A stretch of 64,000 nt of DNA. It comes from Thermaerobacillus caldiproteolyticus (lineage in GTDB: Bacteria; Bacillota; Bacilli; Bacillales; Anoxybacillaceae). The stretch spans positions 372,001-436,000 of the forward strand of contig NZ_JACDUT010000001.1 in the NCBI RefSeq assembly GCF_013761245.1, given 5' to 3'. Positions within the stretch are counted from its first letter, which is position 1. The number at the start of each line of letters is the position of its first letter. The translations under genes were made by a program, and so were the position numbers. The notes beneath the pieces are model-generated. The model did no database searches and was not told where the DNA came from. It saw only the letters and a list, made by a program, of their open reading frames with translations. Of this stretch, positions 47,493-61,404 are shown piece after piece.

Positions 47493-49160
47493 TTACACTG
47501 ATTTCGTTTCTGAATGGTTCGACGTCGCAGGAACGACCTTATTTTGCTTATCATCTTTTTTAAAGACAACAGAAAATACTTCCTCTAAATGATGAACTGG
47601 AATAATCTCAATTCCTTCGATTTCCCGTAAAATCGACTGCATATTGTCAAACGGAATAATGACTTTTTTCGCTCCCGCTTGTTTCGCCGCTTTCACTTTT
47701 GGAAAAATCCCACCGACGGGTTTGACGTGACCATGGATGCTAATTTCCCCAGTCATCGCAATCGTTCGGTCAACCGATAGACCGTAGATGGCGGAGTAAA
47801 TCCCAGTCGCCATCGCAATTCCGGCTGATGGTCCGTCGATCGGAATTCCTCCAGGAAAATTGACATGAATGTCGTAATGATCAGCCGGAACACCCATCGC
47901 CCGCAAAACGGTAATGACATTTTCGATTGATCCTTTCGCCATGCTTTTTCGACGAATTGATTTTTCTCGTCCGCCAATGCTTTCTTCTTCCACAATGCCG
48001 GTGATGTTAATCGTTCCTTTTTCTTTCGTCGGCAATGCTGTTACTTCAATTTCTAACAGCGCCCCCATATTTGGACCGTACACCGCTAATCCGTTGACTA
48101 ATCCAACCATCGATGTATCGGCGATTTTCTTTTCATATCGCGGTGATAATTGGCTAGAGTGAATGACCCACTCAATATCTTTATCAAGAATCATTTCACG
48201 TTTTTCTGAAATGGCGATTCCGGCAGCGATTTGCATCATATTCACTGCTTCGCGACCATTTCGGGCATAAGAGGCAAGGATACGAATGCCATTTTCGGAC
48301 ACGTTTAAGCGAATTTTCTCCGCCGCTTTTCGCGCGATAAGCGCAATTTCATCTTGGTCAAGCTCGCGGAAAAACACTTCTAGACAACGCGAGCGAATCG
48401 CTGGCGGTATTTCGTTTGGCGTTCTTGTCGTTGCCCCGACGAGTCGGAAATCCGCCGGCAAGCCATTTTGAAAAATATCGTGAATATGGGTTGGGATTTG
48501 TGGATTTTCTTCACTGTAATACGCACTTTCAAAAAACACTTTCCGGTCTTCGAGCACCTTTAGCAATTTATTCATTTGAATCGGATGGAGCTCACCGATT
48601 TCATCAATAAATAAAATGCCGCCATGGGCATGTGTGACTGCTCCATGTTTTGGTTGCGGAATTCCAGCTTGTCCCATCGCGCCTGCTCCTTGGTAAATCG
48701 GATCGTGAACAGAACCGATTAACGGGTCGGCAATACCACGTTCATCAAATCGTGCCGTCGTCGCATCTAATTCTACAAAGACCGCGTTCTTTTTAAAAGG
48801 GGAAAGTGGATTTTTTTTCGCTTCTTCCAGCACAAGACGTGCAGCTGCAGTTTTCCCGACCCCCGGCGGTCCGTAAATAATGACATGTTGCGGGTTTGGA
48901 CCGCATAGTGCTGCCTTTAATGCTTTAATGCCATCCTCTTGTCCGACAATGTCTTCAAAGCTCTTTGGTCTCACTTTTTCTGCAAGCGGCTCTGTTAACG
49001 AAATCGAACGTAATTTCCGCAGTTGTTCCATTTCTTTTCGCGATTCTTTATCAATGGAAACCTTTTGGGTTCGTTGATTTCTTAATAAATTCCAAAAATA
49101 GATACCAATGACAACCCCGAAAAATAGTTGTACCAATAAAGCAACGTTCGTCCAATTCAT
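47493..49160 (-). CDS. lonB: Sporulation-associated protease LonB
   Basis: Membrane-anchored Lon-family protease; in B. subtilis it is made in the forespore under sigma-F. The 555 residues have an N-terminal membrane segment (about 5-23) in place of the LON domain, an AAA+ module with [10 protein letters not shown] (about 97-106) and FIDEIGELHP, and a protease domain with Ser in DGPSAGIAMATG and Lys in KVKAAKQAGAKKV. Upstream at 49192-49198 the minus strand reads CATACTA, like a sigma-F/sigma-G -10, but no matching -35 was found. It is flanked by its own terminator and the clpX terminator, so it is monocistronic. Confidence 0.96.
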   Translation of the reverse strand: MNWTNVALLVQLFFGVVIGIYFWNLLRNQRTQKVSIDKESRKEMEQLRKLRSISLTEPLAEKVRPKSFEDIVGQEDGIKALKAALCGPNPQHVIIYGPPGVGKTAAARLVLEEAKKNPLSPFKKNAVFVELDATTARFDERGIADPLIGSVHDPIYQGAGAMGQAGIPQPKHGAVTHAHGGILFIDEIGELHPIQMNKLLKVLEDRKVFFESAYYSEENPQIPTHIHDIFQNGLPADFRLVGATTRTPNEIPPAIRSRCLEVFFRELDQDEIALIARKAAEKIRLNVSENGIRILASYARNGREAVNMMQIAAGIAISEKREMILDKDIEWVIHSSQLSPRYEKKIADTSMVGLVNGLAVYGPNMGALLEIEVTALPTKEKGTINITGIVEEESIGGREKSIRRKSMAKGSIENVITVLRAMGVPADHYDIHVNFPGGIPIDGPSAGIAMATGIYSAIYGLSVDRTIAMTGEISIHGHVKPVGGIFPKVKAAKQAGAKKVIIPFDNMQSILREIEGIEIIPVHHLEEVFSVVFKKDDKQNKVVPATSNHSETKSV

Positions 49161-49230
49161 TAGCCAAAATCCTCCTGCCCTCTAAGTTATGTAGTATGTA
49201 TAGTATCTCCGCCTTCGGGCAGGAATAAAC

Positions 49231-49264
49231 AAAAAAGAGACTGCCTTCTTTTGTTAAGGCAGCC
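49231..49264 (-). terminator. Terminator after clpX
   Basis: Minus strand: GGCTGCCTT, loop, AAGGCAGTC followed by TCTTTTTTG. It is 10 bases past clpX. Confidence 0.85.
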
Positions 49265-49274
49265 TCCTTTAGTG

Positions 49275-50540
49275 CTAAGCGGATGTTTTTCTTTCTTGTT
49301 CAACGACCGTACCGTCATGACGAATGAGCTTTGGCGGCATATTTCCACGCACCGTTTCCGCCGTAATGACACACTTTTGCACATCCTCGCGGGAAGGGAG
49401 TTCAAACATGACATCAAGCATAATCCCTTCGATAATGGAGCGAAGACCACGTGCGCCCGTTTTGCGTTCGATCGCTTTTTTCGCGATTTCTCGTAGCGCT
49501 TCCTCTTCAAATTCAAGCTCCACTTCATCTAGTTCCAACATTTTTTGATATTGTTTTACAATAGCGTTTTTCGGCTTTGTTAAAATGTCCACTAATGCTT
49601 GTTCATCAAGCGGTTCTAGACTCGTAATCACCGGCAAGCGCCCAACAAATTCTGGGATTAATCCAAATTTTAATAAATCTTCCGGTAACACTTTTGACAA
49701 CAAGCTTTTTTCGTCGATATTCTCTTGCTGAATGTCAGTTCCAAAACCGATCACTTTTTTACCTAAGCGACGTTTAATAATTGGTTCAATGCCATCAAAC
49801 GCTCCACCGCAAATAAATAAAATGTTCGTTGTATCGATTTGAATAAACTCTTGATGCGGATGTTTGCGCCCCCCTTGTGGTGGAACGCTTGCAATGGTTC
49901 CTTCTAAAATTTTTAACAGCGCCTGTTGTACTCCTTCTCCGGATACGTCACGCGTAATCGATGGGTTTTCAGATTTGCGGGCAATTTTATCAATTTCGTC
50001 AATGTAAATAATTCCTTTTTCTGCCTTTTCCACATCGTAGTCGGCCGCTTGAATAAGTTTTAAAAGAATATTTTCAACGTCTTCCCCGACATATCCCGCT
50101 TCGGTTAACGATGTTGCATCGGCAATCGCAAATGGAACGTTTAAAATACGCGCCAATGTTTGTGCGAGTAACGTTTTTCCGCTTCCTGTTGGCCCAATCA
50201 TTAAAATATTGCTTTTCGATAATTCTACATCGTCAATTTTGCTGTTCGAGTTAATGCGTTTGTAGTGGTTATACACAGCAACCGCTAACGACTTTTTCGC
50301 TTCGTCCTGTCCGATGACGTATTCATCTAAAATTTCGCGAATCTCTTTTGGCTTTGGAACATCTTTGAATTCGATTTCCTCTTCGTTTCCTAATTCTTCC
50401 TCCACAATTTCTGTACATAGTTCAATACATTCATCGCATATGTATACACCAGGACCAGCAACAAGTTTGCGGACTTGATCCTGTGTTTTTCCGCAGAAAG
50501 AACACTTTAACTGTCCTTTCTCGTCATTAAATTTAAACAT
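49275..50540 (-). CDS. clpX: ClpXP ATPase subunit ClpX
   Basis: AAA+ unfoldase that feeds substrates to ClpP. The 421 residues have an N-terminal zinc-binding domain with Cys13, Cys16, Cys35 and Cys38, Walker A GPTGSGKT (116-123), Walker [12 protein letters not shown], and the ClpP-docking IGF loop visible as KKVIGFGTD. Start ATG at 50540 behind GGGGTGAAAGT. Order tig-clpX-lonB-lon is standard for Bacillus. A terminator separates it from tig. Confidence 0.98.
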   Translation of the reverse strand: MFKFNDEKGQLKCSFCGKTQDQVRKLVAGPGVYICDECIELCTEIVEEELGNEEEIEFKDVPKPKEIREILDEYVIGQDEAKKSLAVAVYNHYKRINSNSKIDDVELSKSNILMIGPTGSGKTLLAQTLARILNVPFAIADATSLTEAGYVGEDVENILLKLIQAADYDVEKAEKGIIYIDEIDKIARKSENPSITRDVSGEGVQQALLKILEGTIASVPPQGGRKHPHQEFIQIDTTNILFICGGAFDGIEPIIKRRLGKKVIGFGTDIQQENIDEKSLLSKVLPEDLLKFGLIPEFVGRLPVITSLEPLDEQALVDILTKPKNAIVKQYQKMLELDEVELEFEEEALREIAKKAIERKTGARGLRSIIEGIMLDVMFELPSREDVQKCVITAETVRGNMPPKLIRHDGTVVEQERKTSA

Positions 50541-50727
50541 ACTTTCACCCCTTGTTATCAAAATCACGCAATCGTATGTACTTTATTTAACCTTTCCACA
50601 AAACGTTAATTGTAAAACTTATGTACTCGTCATTTTATCATAAACCATCACAAAAACGCTAATAAAAAAATTGGAATGTATTAGAAAAGTTAGAAAATTT
50701 AAAATCACATACTGTAATTGTATGAAA

Positions 50728-50759
50728 GAACAAGGCACGAACGATTTCGCGCCTTGTTC
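50728..50759 (-). terminator. Terminator after tig
   Basis: GAACAAGGC (50728-50736) and GCCTTGTTC (50751-50759), an inverted repeat 12 bases past the trigger factor gene. The following T-run is short (TTCTTTC on the minus strand). Confidence 0.7.
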
Positions 50760-50770
50760 CTTATTTATTA

Positions 50771-52057
50771 TTATGCAACAGCTTTGCTATGTTCCACAAG
50801 AAAATCTGCTACTTTTTGGAATTTTAAATTTTCTTTGACGCCTTCCGTGCTGCCGAGTAGCTGTTTGAGGCGGTCGACAGATAAATTATAAGCTTCTGCC
50901 ATTTTTTCAAGTTCTGCATTTACTTCTTCATCTGTCACGTCAATGTTTTCCGCTTTTGCAATTGCTTCTAATGTCAAGGAAATGCGGACACGCTTTTCAG
51001 CATCTTCTTTCATTTGCTCACGCAGCGCCGCTTCATCTTGACCGGAGAATTGATAGTAAAGTTCAAGGTTCAAGCCTTGCATTTGCAAACGTTGTTCAAA
51101 TTCGCGTAACATGCGGTCTGTTTCATTTTTAATCATAGCTTCTGGGATGTCGATTTCTGCGTTTTCTGCCGCTTTTTCGACGACAGCGTCACGAAGAGCT
51201 GCTTCTGCTTCATTCTTTTTCGCTTCTTCTAATCTTTTTTGAATTTTTTCTTTCAGCTGCTCTAGCGTTTCGACTTCATCATCAACATCTTTTGCGAATT
51301 CGTCATCAAGTGCTGGAAGCTGTTTTGTTTTCACTTCATGCACTTTTACTTTGAATGTCGCTGGTTTGCCAGCTAATTCTTTGGCATGATATTCTTCTGG
51401 GAATGTCACTTCAACGTCTTTTTCCGCTCCGGCTTCTAAACCAATTAATTGGTCTTCAAAACCAGGAATAAATGTGCCAGAACCGATTTCAAGAGAATAG
51501 TTTTCCGCTTTTCCGCCTTCGAATGGCTCTCCGTCAACAAATCCTTCAAAATCGATAACGGCTGTATCACCGTTTTCGATCTTCCCGTCTTCTTTGACGA
51601 CAAGTTCCGCATAATTTTCTTGAAGACGTTTTAATTCGTTTTCAACATCTTCGTCCGTAACAGTTGCATCCACTTTTTCAACTTCAAGCTCTTTATATTG
51701 ACCTAATTTCACTTCTGGTTTTACTGTTACTTTCGCTGTGAAAATAAGGCTTTTTCCTTTTTCCATTTGCTCGATATCAATATGTGGATAATCAACAGGC
51801 TCAATACCTGCTTCTTCTACTGCCTTCGCATACGCTTCTGGCAATAAAATGTCAAGCGCATCTTGATATAACGCTTCCACACCAAAGCGTTTTTCAAATA
51901 GAGCACGAGGCACTTTTCCTTTGCGGAACCCTGGAAGACTAACGTTTTTTACTACTTTTTTAAATGCGGCATCCAGCCCTTGATTGACTTTTTCGGCATC
52001 TACTTCTACAGTAAGAACGCCTTCGTTCCCTTCTAGTTTTTCCCATTTTACTGACAT
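50771..52057 (-). CDS. tig: Trigger factor
   Basis: Ribosome-bound chaperone and peptidyl-prolyl isomerase. The 428 residues have the ribosome-binding signature GFRKGKVP (about 43-50), a central FKBP-type isomerase domain (about 160-245, [20 protein letters not shown]), and a helical C-terminal chaperone domain. A strong promoter (52178-52205) and an 11-bp hairpin in the leader (52091-52118) lie upstream. Confidence 0.98.
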   Translation of the reverse strand: MSVKWEKLEGNEGVLTVEVDAEKVNQGLDAAFKKVVKNVSLPGFRKGKVPRALFEKRFGVEALYQDALDILLPEAYAKAVEEAGIEPVDYPHIDIEQMEKGKSLIFTAKVTVKPEVKLGQYKELEVEKVDATVTDEDVENELKRLQENYAELVVKEDGKIENGDTAVIDFEGFVDGEPFEGGKAENYSLEIGSGTFIPGFEDQLIGLEAGAEKDVEVTFPEEYHAKELAGKPATFKVKVHEVKTKQLPALDDEFAKDVDDEVETLEQLKEKIQKRLEEAKKNEAEAALRDAVVEKAAENAEIDIPEAMIKNETDRMLREFEQRLQMQGLNLELYYQFSGQDEAALREQMKEDAEKRVRISLTLEAIAKAENIDVTDEEVNAELEKMAEAYNLSVDRLKQLLGSTEGVKENLKFQKVADFLVEHSKAVA

Positions 52058-52090
52058 ATTGTTCCCTCCAACAAAAAATCATTCATGAAT

Positions 52091-52118
52091 AAGATCATGA
52101 ATACATGTTCATGATCTT
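52091..52118. repeat. Hairpin in the tig leader
   Basis: AAGATCATGAA (52091-52101) and TTCATGATCTT (52108-52118) form a perfect 11-bp inverted repeat with a 6-base loop. On the minus strand it is followed by ATTCATGAATGATTTTTTG, so it resembles a weak terminator or a protective 5' hairpin in the tig untranslated leader. Confidence 0.7.
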
Positions 52119-52177
52119 TATATCCTATCATGTATGTAGATAAAATAGTAAAAACATATGCGTAATACAACCATTAT

Positions 52178-52205
52178 ATTATAACATACAACAACGATGT
52201 TTCAA
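52178..52205 (-). promoter_or_regulatory. Sigma-A promoter of tig
   Basis: Minus strand: TTGAAA (52200-52205), 16 bases, TATAAT (52178-52183). It leaves a leader of about 115 bases carrying the hairpin above. Confidence 0.7.
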
Positions 52206-52215
52206 TATAAACTGC

Positions 52216-53202
52216 CTATTTAAGATAAGAAATTTCTTCTATTTCATAGAGTTTCTTGCAAAGCGGCTTTATATCTTCAAGACTTACATGATAGAGCTGA
52301 GCGATTTCTTCGATAGGTATCGATACTCCTTGAAACTGGCAAGCGACTGTATGAACCGCTGCCGCCCATTGCTTACAGGATGTCTGTGTAGGAGAAAATG
52401 GGTAAAGAATGTATACGTAGCGAAGCCAAATATGCGCAGCAATTTCATATAAACTTGGATTCTCGCTTGCTAAATGGTGTTCGAGCAGTTGTAATACATC
52501 CGCAGCAAAATGAGTCTCTATCGATTCATCGAGCATGGCTGGTATGACTGTCATCGTGTCGCCAAATTTTTTTATCGTCACTGTATCTCTCACCTGTTTT
52601 AATGTAAGCAAACGCAAAATCATCGTTTTGGTTATCGGATTATAACTTTCATCAGTTAAATATTGTGTCAAAACCGGAAGAATCGGAGTAATATCTTCAT
52701 TTTCAAGCTGCTCGATGACTTTCATATGATCAGCGGCATTTTCTGACTCGGTTAATAGGCGAATATCCTCATTGTCTGAAAACGGCAATGGGTGTTCGCT
52801 CATTTTTTGGCTCAAGTGAAGCAAACGGGTGAAATGTTCGCGAACGGAAGAAGGAAGAGCGCGCTTTTGCAAAGCCGCTTGAACCGTTTCCTCTACTTGT
52901 TCATATTGTTGTAAATGGATTAAAATCGACAAATATATTTGCAAAAGCTGTATATCGTCTCCCCTTCCATCTTGAAGCATCAATTGACAACGCTGTTTTG
53001 CTTCTTCTAGCTCCCCCAATTCAAATAAACAAACGACGATACTAAGCTCCACTTCTGGATCGTTCGGTTCGATGTCATCCGCTTCATAGAAAAAGCGAAG
53101 CGCCTCCCGATACTGTTTTGCTTGTAACGCCTCTATTCCTCTTTCAAGTAACCGTTCTCGTAATTTTGGAAATTGAATAATATTTCCTTTGTTCTTTTTC
53201 AT
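52216..53202 (-). CDS. ysoA: TPR-repeat protein YsoA
   Basis: Cytoplasmic protein of about 328 residues with TPR-like helical repeats in the N-terminal half (RGIEALQAKQYREALRFFYEADDIEPNDPEVELSI-type pattern, about residues 18-135) and an all-helical C-terminus with LTLKQVRD and IAHIWLRYVYIL. Size and position between leuD and tig match B. subtilis YsoA, whose function is unknown. Start taken as the ATG at 53202, 6 bases after GGTGA; an ATG two codons earlier touches the ribosome site. It has its own possible promoter. Confidence 0.85.
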   Translation of the reverse strand: MKKNKGNIIQFPKLRERLLERGIEALQAKQYREALRFFYEADDIEPNDPEVELSIVVCLFELGELEEAKQRCQLMLQDGRGDDIQLLQIYLSILIHLQQYEQVEETVQAALQKRALPSSVREHFTRLLHLSQKMSEHPLPFSDNEDIRLLTESENAADHMKVIEQLENEDITPILPVLTQYLTDESYNPITKTMILRLLTLKQVRDTVTIKKFGDTMTVIPAMLDESIETHFAADVLQLLEHHLASENPSLYEIAAHIWLRYVYILYPFSPTQTSCKQWAAAVHTVACQFQGVSIPIEEIAQLYHVSLEDIKPLCKKLYEIEEISYLK

Positions 53203-53232
53203 ATTCATTCACCGCAATCCAATTTGCTTATC

Positions 53233-53261
53233 AGTGTATCAAGATTTCATGAAGGATACAA
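53233..53261 (-). promoter_or_regulatory. Possible promoter of ysoA
   Basis: Minus strand: TTGTAT (53256-53261), 17 bases, TACACT (53233-53238). It lies between the leuD terminator and ysoA. Confidence 0.4.
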
Positions 53262-53268
53262 GTGGAAA

Positions 53269-53302
53269 TAAAAAAGCTAACTCCGAAGCAGAGTCAGCTT
53301 TT
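53269..53302 (-). terminator. Terminator of the ilv-leu operon
   Basis: Minus strand: AAAAGCTGACTC, 7-base loop, GAGTTAGCTTTTTT. It is 9 bases past the leuD stop. Confidence 0.9.
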
Positions 53303-53310
53303 GTCAAAAG

Positions 53311-53904
53311 TTACGAAACAGGATGATGCTTTTTCTCATATTCGATAATATATGGTTCATACACAAATGTTAAATCAATTTCATCCCAACCTTTCAGCAT
53401 CAGCTGTTTTCGGTACGGGTCGATGTCAAACGTCCGATCAAATCCGGTTCCATCATATACGCGCTGCTCTTCAAGTGAGATCGTTAATTCGTAATCAGCG
53501 CGCACACTTTCTTGTAAAAGGTACTCGACGTCTTGTTTCGCTAATCGAATTGGCAATAGTCCATTTTTCAAACAGTTGTTATAAAAAATGTCGGCAAACG
53601 ATGGCGCTATAACCGCCTTGAACCCGTAATCTTGTAATGCCCATGGGGCGTGTTCCCGAGATGAGCCACAGCCGAAATTTTCGTTTGCCACAAGAATTGT
53701 CGCACCTTGGTTCTCCGGACGGTTCAGTTCAAAATCAGGATTGAGCGTATGCTCGTTAATATACCGCCAGTCATAAAATAAGAATTTTCCGAATCCTGTA
53801 CGCTCAATTCGTTTTAAAAATTGCTTTGGAATAATTTGATCTGTATCAACATTGGCACGATCGAGTCCAGCTACTTTTCCTTTATGGATTGTAAATGGTT
53901 GCAT
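53311..53904 (-). CDS. leuD: 3-isopropylmalate dehydratase small subunit
   Basis: Small subunit of isopropylmalate isomerase in leucine synthesis. The 197 residues carry the swivel-domain motif [15 protein letters not shown] (about 71-85) and [13 protein letters not shown] near the start. It lies 15 bases after leuC and is the last gene of the operon. Confidence 0.98.
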   Translation of the reverse strand: MQPFTIHKGKVAGLDRANVDTDQIIPKQFLKRIERTGFGKFLFYDWRYINEHTLNPDFELNRPENQGATILVANENFGCGSSREHAPWALQDYGFKAVIAPSFADIFYNNCLKNGLLPIRLAKQDVEYLLQESVRADYELTISLEEQRVYDGTGFDRTFDIDPYRKQLMLKGWDEIDLTFVYEPYIIEYEKKHHPVS

Positions 53905-53919
53905 TCGTCTCTTTCCCCC

Positions 53920-55335
53920 TTAACGAACCGTCTCTGTTTGCAGTTTTCGAACATCAACAAATCGGCCATAAATCGCAGCAGCGGCAGCCATCACTGGGCT
54001 GACTAAGTGCGTTCTCGCCCCTTTTCCTTGTCTTCCTTCAAAATTGCGGTTGGATGTTGAAGCACATCGTTCTCCTTCCGGCACGACATCCGGGTTCATA
54101 CTTAGACACATGCTACAACCGGAATCGCGCCATTCAAACCCAGCATCGATAAAGATCTGGGCCAAACCTTCCTCTTCTGCTTTTCGCTTTACCTGTTGCG
54201 ATCCTGGTACAACAAGCGCCCGTACACCTGGCGCCACCTTTTTTCCTTGCACAATTTGCGCGGCTGCACGTAAATCACTAATGCGCGAATTCGTACAGGA
54301 GCCGATAAAGACGTGTTGAATAGGGATTTCCGTCATCGGTGTTCCCGGTTCAAGCCCCATGTATCGTAAAGCAAGTTGCGCAGCCTTTCGTTCCGTCTCT
54401 GTCGCAAAATCTTCCGGGTACGGTACGGTTCCATCAATCGCTATGCTCATTCCTGGAGTCGTTCCCCACGTGACCATCGGAGCGATCGCAGCAGCATCGA
54501 TTTCAATTGTTTTATCATATGTCGCTCCCTCGTCTGTCGCAAGTTGCCGCCAGCGCTCTACCGCTTTCTCAAACTCTTCTCCCTTCGGAGCATATTTTCG
54601 TCCTCGTAAATATTCAAACGTCGTTTCATCAGGGCTCACTAATCCTGCGCGCGCTCCTGCTTCAATCGCCATATTACAAATGGTCATGCGCTCTTCCATT
54701 GACATGTTGCGTATGACATCACCGGTAAATTCAATAATGTAACCCGTTCCAACGTCAACTCCATACCGATGAATAATCGCTAAAATGACATCTTTCGCCG
54801 TGACTCCTTCTTCTAACCGGCCGTTGACACGAATTTGCAATGTCTTCGGACGATGTTGCCATAGCGTTTGGGTCGCTAGCACATGTTCGACCTCACTCGT
54901 CCCGATTCCGAACGCAAGCGCGCCAAACGCCCCGTGTGTCGATGTATGACTGTCTCCGCAAACGATTGTTTTCCCCGGCTGCGTCAATCCTAATTCAGGC
55001 CCGATGACATGAACGATTCCTTGTTCGGAACTGTATAAATCGGCAAGCGCGATGGAAAACTCGCGACAGTTTCGTTCTAACGCTGTCATCTGGTTTCTCG
55101 CTACTTCATCTTCAATAACAAAGCGATTGACCGTCGGAACATTGTGGTCCATCGTCGCAAAGGTTAAATCAGGGCGGCGCACTTTCCGCCCTTTTTGCCG
55201 CAATCCTTCAAACGCTTGCGGAGAGGTGACTTCATGGACTAAATGCAAATCGATATATAGTAAATCCGGTTTTCCTTCTTCACGATAAACAACATGATTT
55301 TCCCAAATTTTTTCAATAATTGTTTTCGGTTTCAC
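53920..55335 (-). CDS. leuC: 3-isopropylmalate dehydratase large subunit
   Basis: Aconitase-family subunit carrying the 4Fe-4S cluster. The 471 residues have cluster cysteines in [12 protein letters not shown] and [13 protein letters not shown], plus [23 protein letters not shown]. The start is GTG at 55335, about 5 bases after GAGAGGTGG; a GTG three codons earlier lies inside that site. An imperfect hairpin fills part of the leuB-leuC gap. Confidence 0.98.
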   Translation of the reverse strand: MKPKTIIEKIWENHVVYREEGKPDLLYIDLHLVHEVTSPQAFEGLRQKGRKVRRPDLTFATMDHNVPTVNRFVIEDEVARNQMTALERNCREFSIALADLYSSEQGIVHVIGPELGLTQPGKTIVCGDSHTSTHGAFGALAFGIGTSEVEHVLATQTLWQHRPKTLQIRVNGRLEEGVTAKDVILAIIHRYGVDVGTGYIIEFTGDVIRNMSMEERMTICNMAIEAGARAGLVSPDETTFEYLRGRKYAPKGEEFEKAVERWRQLATDEGATYDKTIEIDAAAIAPMVTWGTTPGMSIAIDGTVPYPEDFATETERKAAQLALRYMGLEPGTPMTEIPIQHVFIGSCTNSRISDLRAAAQIVQGKKVAPGVRALVVPGSQQVKRKAEEEGLAQIFIDAGFEWRDSGCSMCLSMNPDVVPEGERCASTSNRNFEGRQGKGARTHLVSPVMAAAAAIYGRFVDVRKLQTETVR

Positions 55336-55397
55336 TCGTTCCACCTCTCTTACCAGAAATGTATGCTCATTATTTCACAACTAGCAATGATATAGCG

Positions 55398-55420
55398 GCG
55401 CACATGCTCTTGGCATGCGC
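55398..55420. other. Imperfect hairpin in the leuB-leuC gap
   Basis: GCGCACATGC (55398-55407) and GCATGCGC (55413-55420) can pair with a small bulge. There is no T-run, so it is not a terminator. It may be an mRNA processing or stability site within the operon. Confidence 0.4.
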
Positions 55421-55425
55421 AAGTA

Positions 55426-56541
55426 TTAGGCATAGACAGCCATAATATTCAAAATTGCCCCATCATCAAGAATGGTCGCTTTAATTTCGTTAACCATTTC
55501 TTTCGTCGAAACGATGCGCTGGCCATTTCGCGCTACATCCGCTGTGCGATATCCTGATGTCAGCACTTGTTGAACCGCCTTCTCGATCGCTTTTGCTTCC
55601 TCATGCAAGCCAAAAGATAGGCGAAGCATCATCGCACTTGACAAGATCATTGCAATCGGATTCGCTTTATTTTGTCCAGCAATGTCAGGAGCAGATCCAT
55701 GAATCGGTTCATATAAGCTCGGGCCGGATGTCGACAAGCTTGCTGACGGTAGCATGCCAAGGGAGCCGGCTAACATGGATGCCTCATCGCTCAAGATGTC
55801 GCCAAACATGTTTTCCGTCACAAGCACATCAAACTGTTTGGGATTACGAATAAGCTGCATCGCCGCATTATCGACAAGCATATGCTCTAACTTGACATCT
55901 GGAAAATCGCGGGCAACTTCCTCAGCGATTTCACGCCACATTCGACTTGATTCAAGCACATTCGCTTTATCGACAGACGTCACTTTTTTTCGTCTTTTTC
56001 TCGCAAGTTCAAATGCGGTTGTCACAATTCGCTTGATCTCTTCACGTTTATAAAGAAGCGTATCCACCACTGTTTCTTCACCGTCTTCAACATGGCGACC
56101 GCTCGGTTTTCCAAAATACAATCCACCTGTTAGTTCCCTTACAATTAACAAGTCAACATCTTGAATGACCTCTGCTTTTAAAGGAGAAGAATCAATTAAG
56201 CTATCATAAAACTTCACTGGGCGTAAATTTGCGAACAAATTCATCTCTTTCCGAATTGCCAACAATCCCTTTTCTGGACGCAAATGCGGAGGATTTTGAT
56301 CCCATTTTGGACCACCAACAGCTCCAAGAAGTACCGCATCGCTTTGTCGACACATCGCAAGCGTTTCGTCTGGCAACGGCGTTCCTTTTTGATCGATCGC
56401 TTCACCGCCAATGAGTCCGTAAACAAATTCAAATTGGTGATGAAATCTCGTGGCAACTGCTTGTAAAATTTCCACAGCTCCCTTTGTTACCTCTTTTCCA
56501 ATTCCGTCTCCCGGTAATACGGCAATCCGATAATTTCCCAT
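55426..56541 (-). CDS. leuB: 3-isopropylmalate dehydrogenase
   Basis: Oxidatively decarboxylates 3-isopropylmalate with NAD. The 371 residues have LPGDGIGKEV near the start, the RELTGGLYFGKPSGR loop, SVDKANVLESSRMWR, and the substrate-metal motif VTENMFGDILSDEASML. It lies 15 bases after leuA and 90 before leuC. Confidence 0.98.
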   Translation of the reverse strand: MGNYRIAVLPGDGIGKEVTKGAVEILQAVATRFHHQFEFVYGLIGGEAIDQKGTPLPDETLAMCRQSDAVLLGAVGGPKWDQNPPHLRPEKGLLAIRKEMNLFANLRPVKFYDSLIDSSPLKAEVIQDVDLLIVRELTGGLYFGKPSGRHVEDGEETVVDTLLYKREEIKRIVTTAFELARKRRKKVTSVDKANVLESSRMWREIAEEVARDFPDVKLEHMLVDNAAMQLIRNPKQFDVLVTENMFGDILSDEASMLAGSLGMLPSASLSTSGPSLYEPIHGSAPDIAGQNKANPIAMILSSAMMLRLSFGLHEEAKAIEKAVQQVLTSGYRTADVARNGQRIVSTKEMVNEIKATILDDGAILNIMAVYA

Positions 56542-56556
56542 TTTGCTCCCCCTCCG

Positions 56557-59642
<3,086 letters not shown>

Positions 59643-59664
<22 letters not shown>

Positions 59665-61376
59665 GGTTTCACCCCCACCATTTCATGCAATCCTTTTCCT
59701 GGTGCGACCATCGGGTACACATTTTCATCAGCTGTGACGTGAAAATCTAACAGTACAGGTTCATCAAGCGAAAATGCTTGTTTTAATATTTCACAGGCCT
59801 CTGCTTCTGTTTTTGCACGAAATCCTTTCATGTTGTAAGCCTCTGCCAGCTTGACAAAATCCGGCTGGTTTGGAATGAGTGAGTGAGAATACCGTTTTTC
59901 ATAAAAGATTTCCTGCCATTGACGAACCATGCCGAGCGACTGATTATTAACGATGATCACTTTAATCGGTAAGTTCAATTCCCGAATGACGGACAACTCT
60001 TGTAACGTCATTTGAAATCCGCCGTCACCGACAATCGAAATGACCGTAGCGTTTTTGTCTGCTAATTGAGCGCCGATCGCTGCCGGAAGACCGAATCCCA
60101 TTGTTCCAAGTCCACCGGAAGTCACCCAGCGATGCGGCTTATTGAACTTATAATATTGCGCCGCCCACATTTGATGTTGTCCAACATCGGTTGTAATAAT
60201 CGCTTCCCCATTCGTAAATTCGTAAATCATTTCGATCAACTTTTGTGGTTTGATTGTTTGCACATCATTTTTGTAATAAAGCGGAAATTGTTTTTTCCAT
60301 TCATTTAGCTGAGCGAGCCAAGCCGTTGTATCCGCCGGTTTTCCTTCTTGATGAATCAATTCTTTTAACGCTTCTTTCGCATCGCTGACAATCGGAATTT
60401 TCGTCGGAACGTTTTTGCCAATTTCTGCTGGGTCGATGTCAATATGGGCGACAGTCGCGTTTGGAGCAAAATATTTTAAGTTTCCAGTCACGCGATCATC
60501 AAAGCGTGCGCCGATATTAATGAGCAAATCACATTCGTATAGAGCCATATTCGCGGTATATGTGCCGTGCATGCCTGCCATTCCCAGAAACAATGGATGG
60601 TCAGCCGGAAATCCTCCTAATCCTAACAACGTATGAATGACTGGAATATGCTGTTGTTCTGCGTACTGTTGCAACTCTTTCGAAGCGTTGGCATGCAGAA
60701 CACCTGCTCCTGCTAAAATGACTGGCTTTTTCGCTTGGCTAACCGCTTCGACTAACTTGCGAATTTGCAAGTGATTCGGATGAATCGTCGGCTGATATCC
60801 CGGCAAATGAATCTCTTGCTCGTAATCAAATTCCCCTTCCATCGTTGTCATGTCTTTTGGAATATCGATTAACACAGGACCTGGCCTGCCAGTTGTGGCA
60901 ATATGAAACGCTTCTTTAATGATTTTTGGCAACTCTTGAATATCACGGACTTGATAGTTGTGTTTCGTAATCGGCATCGTAATGCCAACGACATCCGCTT
61001 CTTGAAAGGCATCGGAGCCGATGACATTGGAAGCAACTTGCCCGGTAAAAACGACAAGTGGTAACGAATCAATCATCGCATCCGTTAATCCTGTCACAAT
61101 GTTTGTGGCTCCGGGACCCGATGTGGCAATAACCACTCCCGGTTTTCCAGAGATACGCGCATATCCTTCCGCAGCATGAATCGCTCCTTGCTCATGACGC
61201 GTTAATACATGAAATACCCCAGAACTATACAGTTTGTCATAAATCGGTAATACTGCCCCGCCGGGATACCCAAAAATCACTTCCACGTTTTCGGCCTTTA
61301 ATGCCTCAATCAGCATTAATGCTCCGCTCATTTTTGTCTTTTGCGCCCGTTTTTCCTCTACTTTCATATTTGCCAT
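59643..61376 (-). CDS. ilvB: Acetolactate synthase catalytic subunit
   Basis: Thiamine diphosphate enzyme making acetolactate and acetohydroxybutyrate. The 577 residues have the ThDP glutamate in [30 protein letters not shown], the FAD-binding middle domain, and the ThDP-metal motif [24 protein letters not shown] with NN. ATG follows GGGGAGGAAGG. First gene of ilvBNC-leuABCD, controlled by the leucine T-box upstream. Confidence 0.98.
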
Positions 61377-61404
61377 GCTTCATCCTTCCTCCCCATTTTC
61401 TAAA

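Noticed and set aside
44762-49160. lon and lonB as a recent gene duplication
   Set aside because: LonB lacks the N-terminal LON domain and has a membrane anchor; the pair is an old, conserved Bacillus arrangement.
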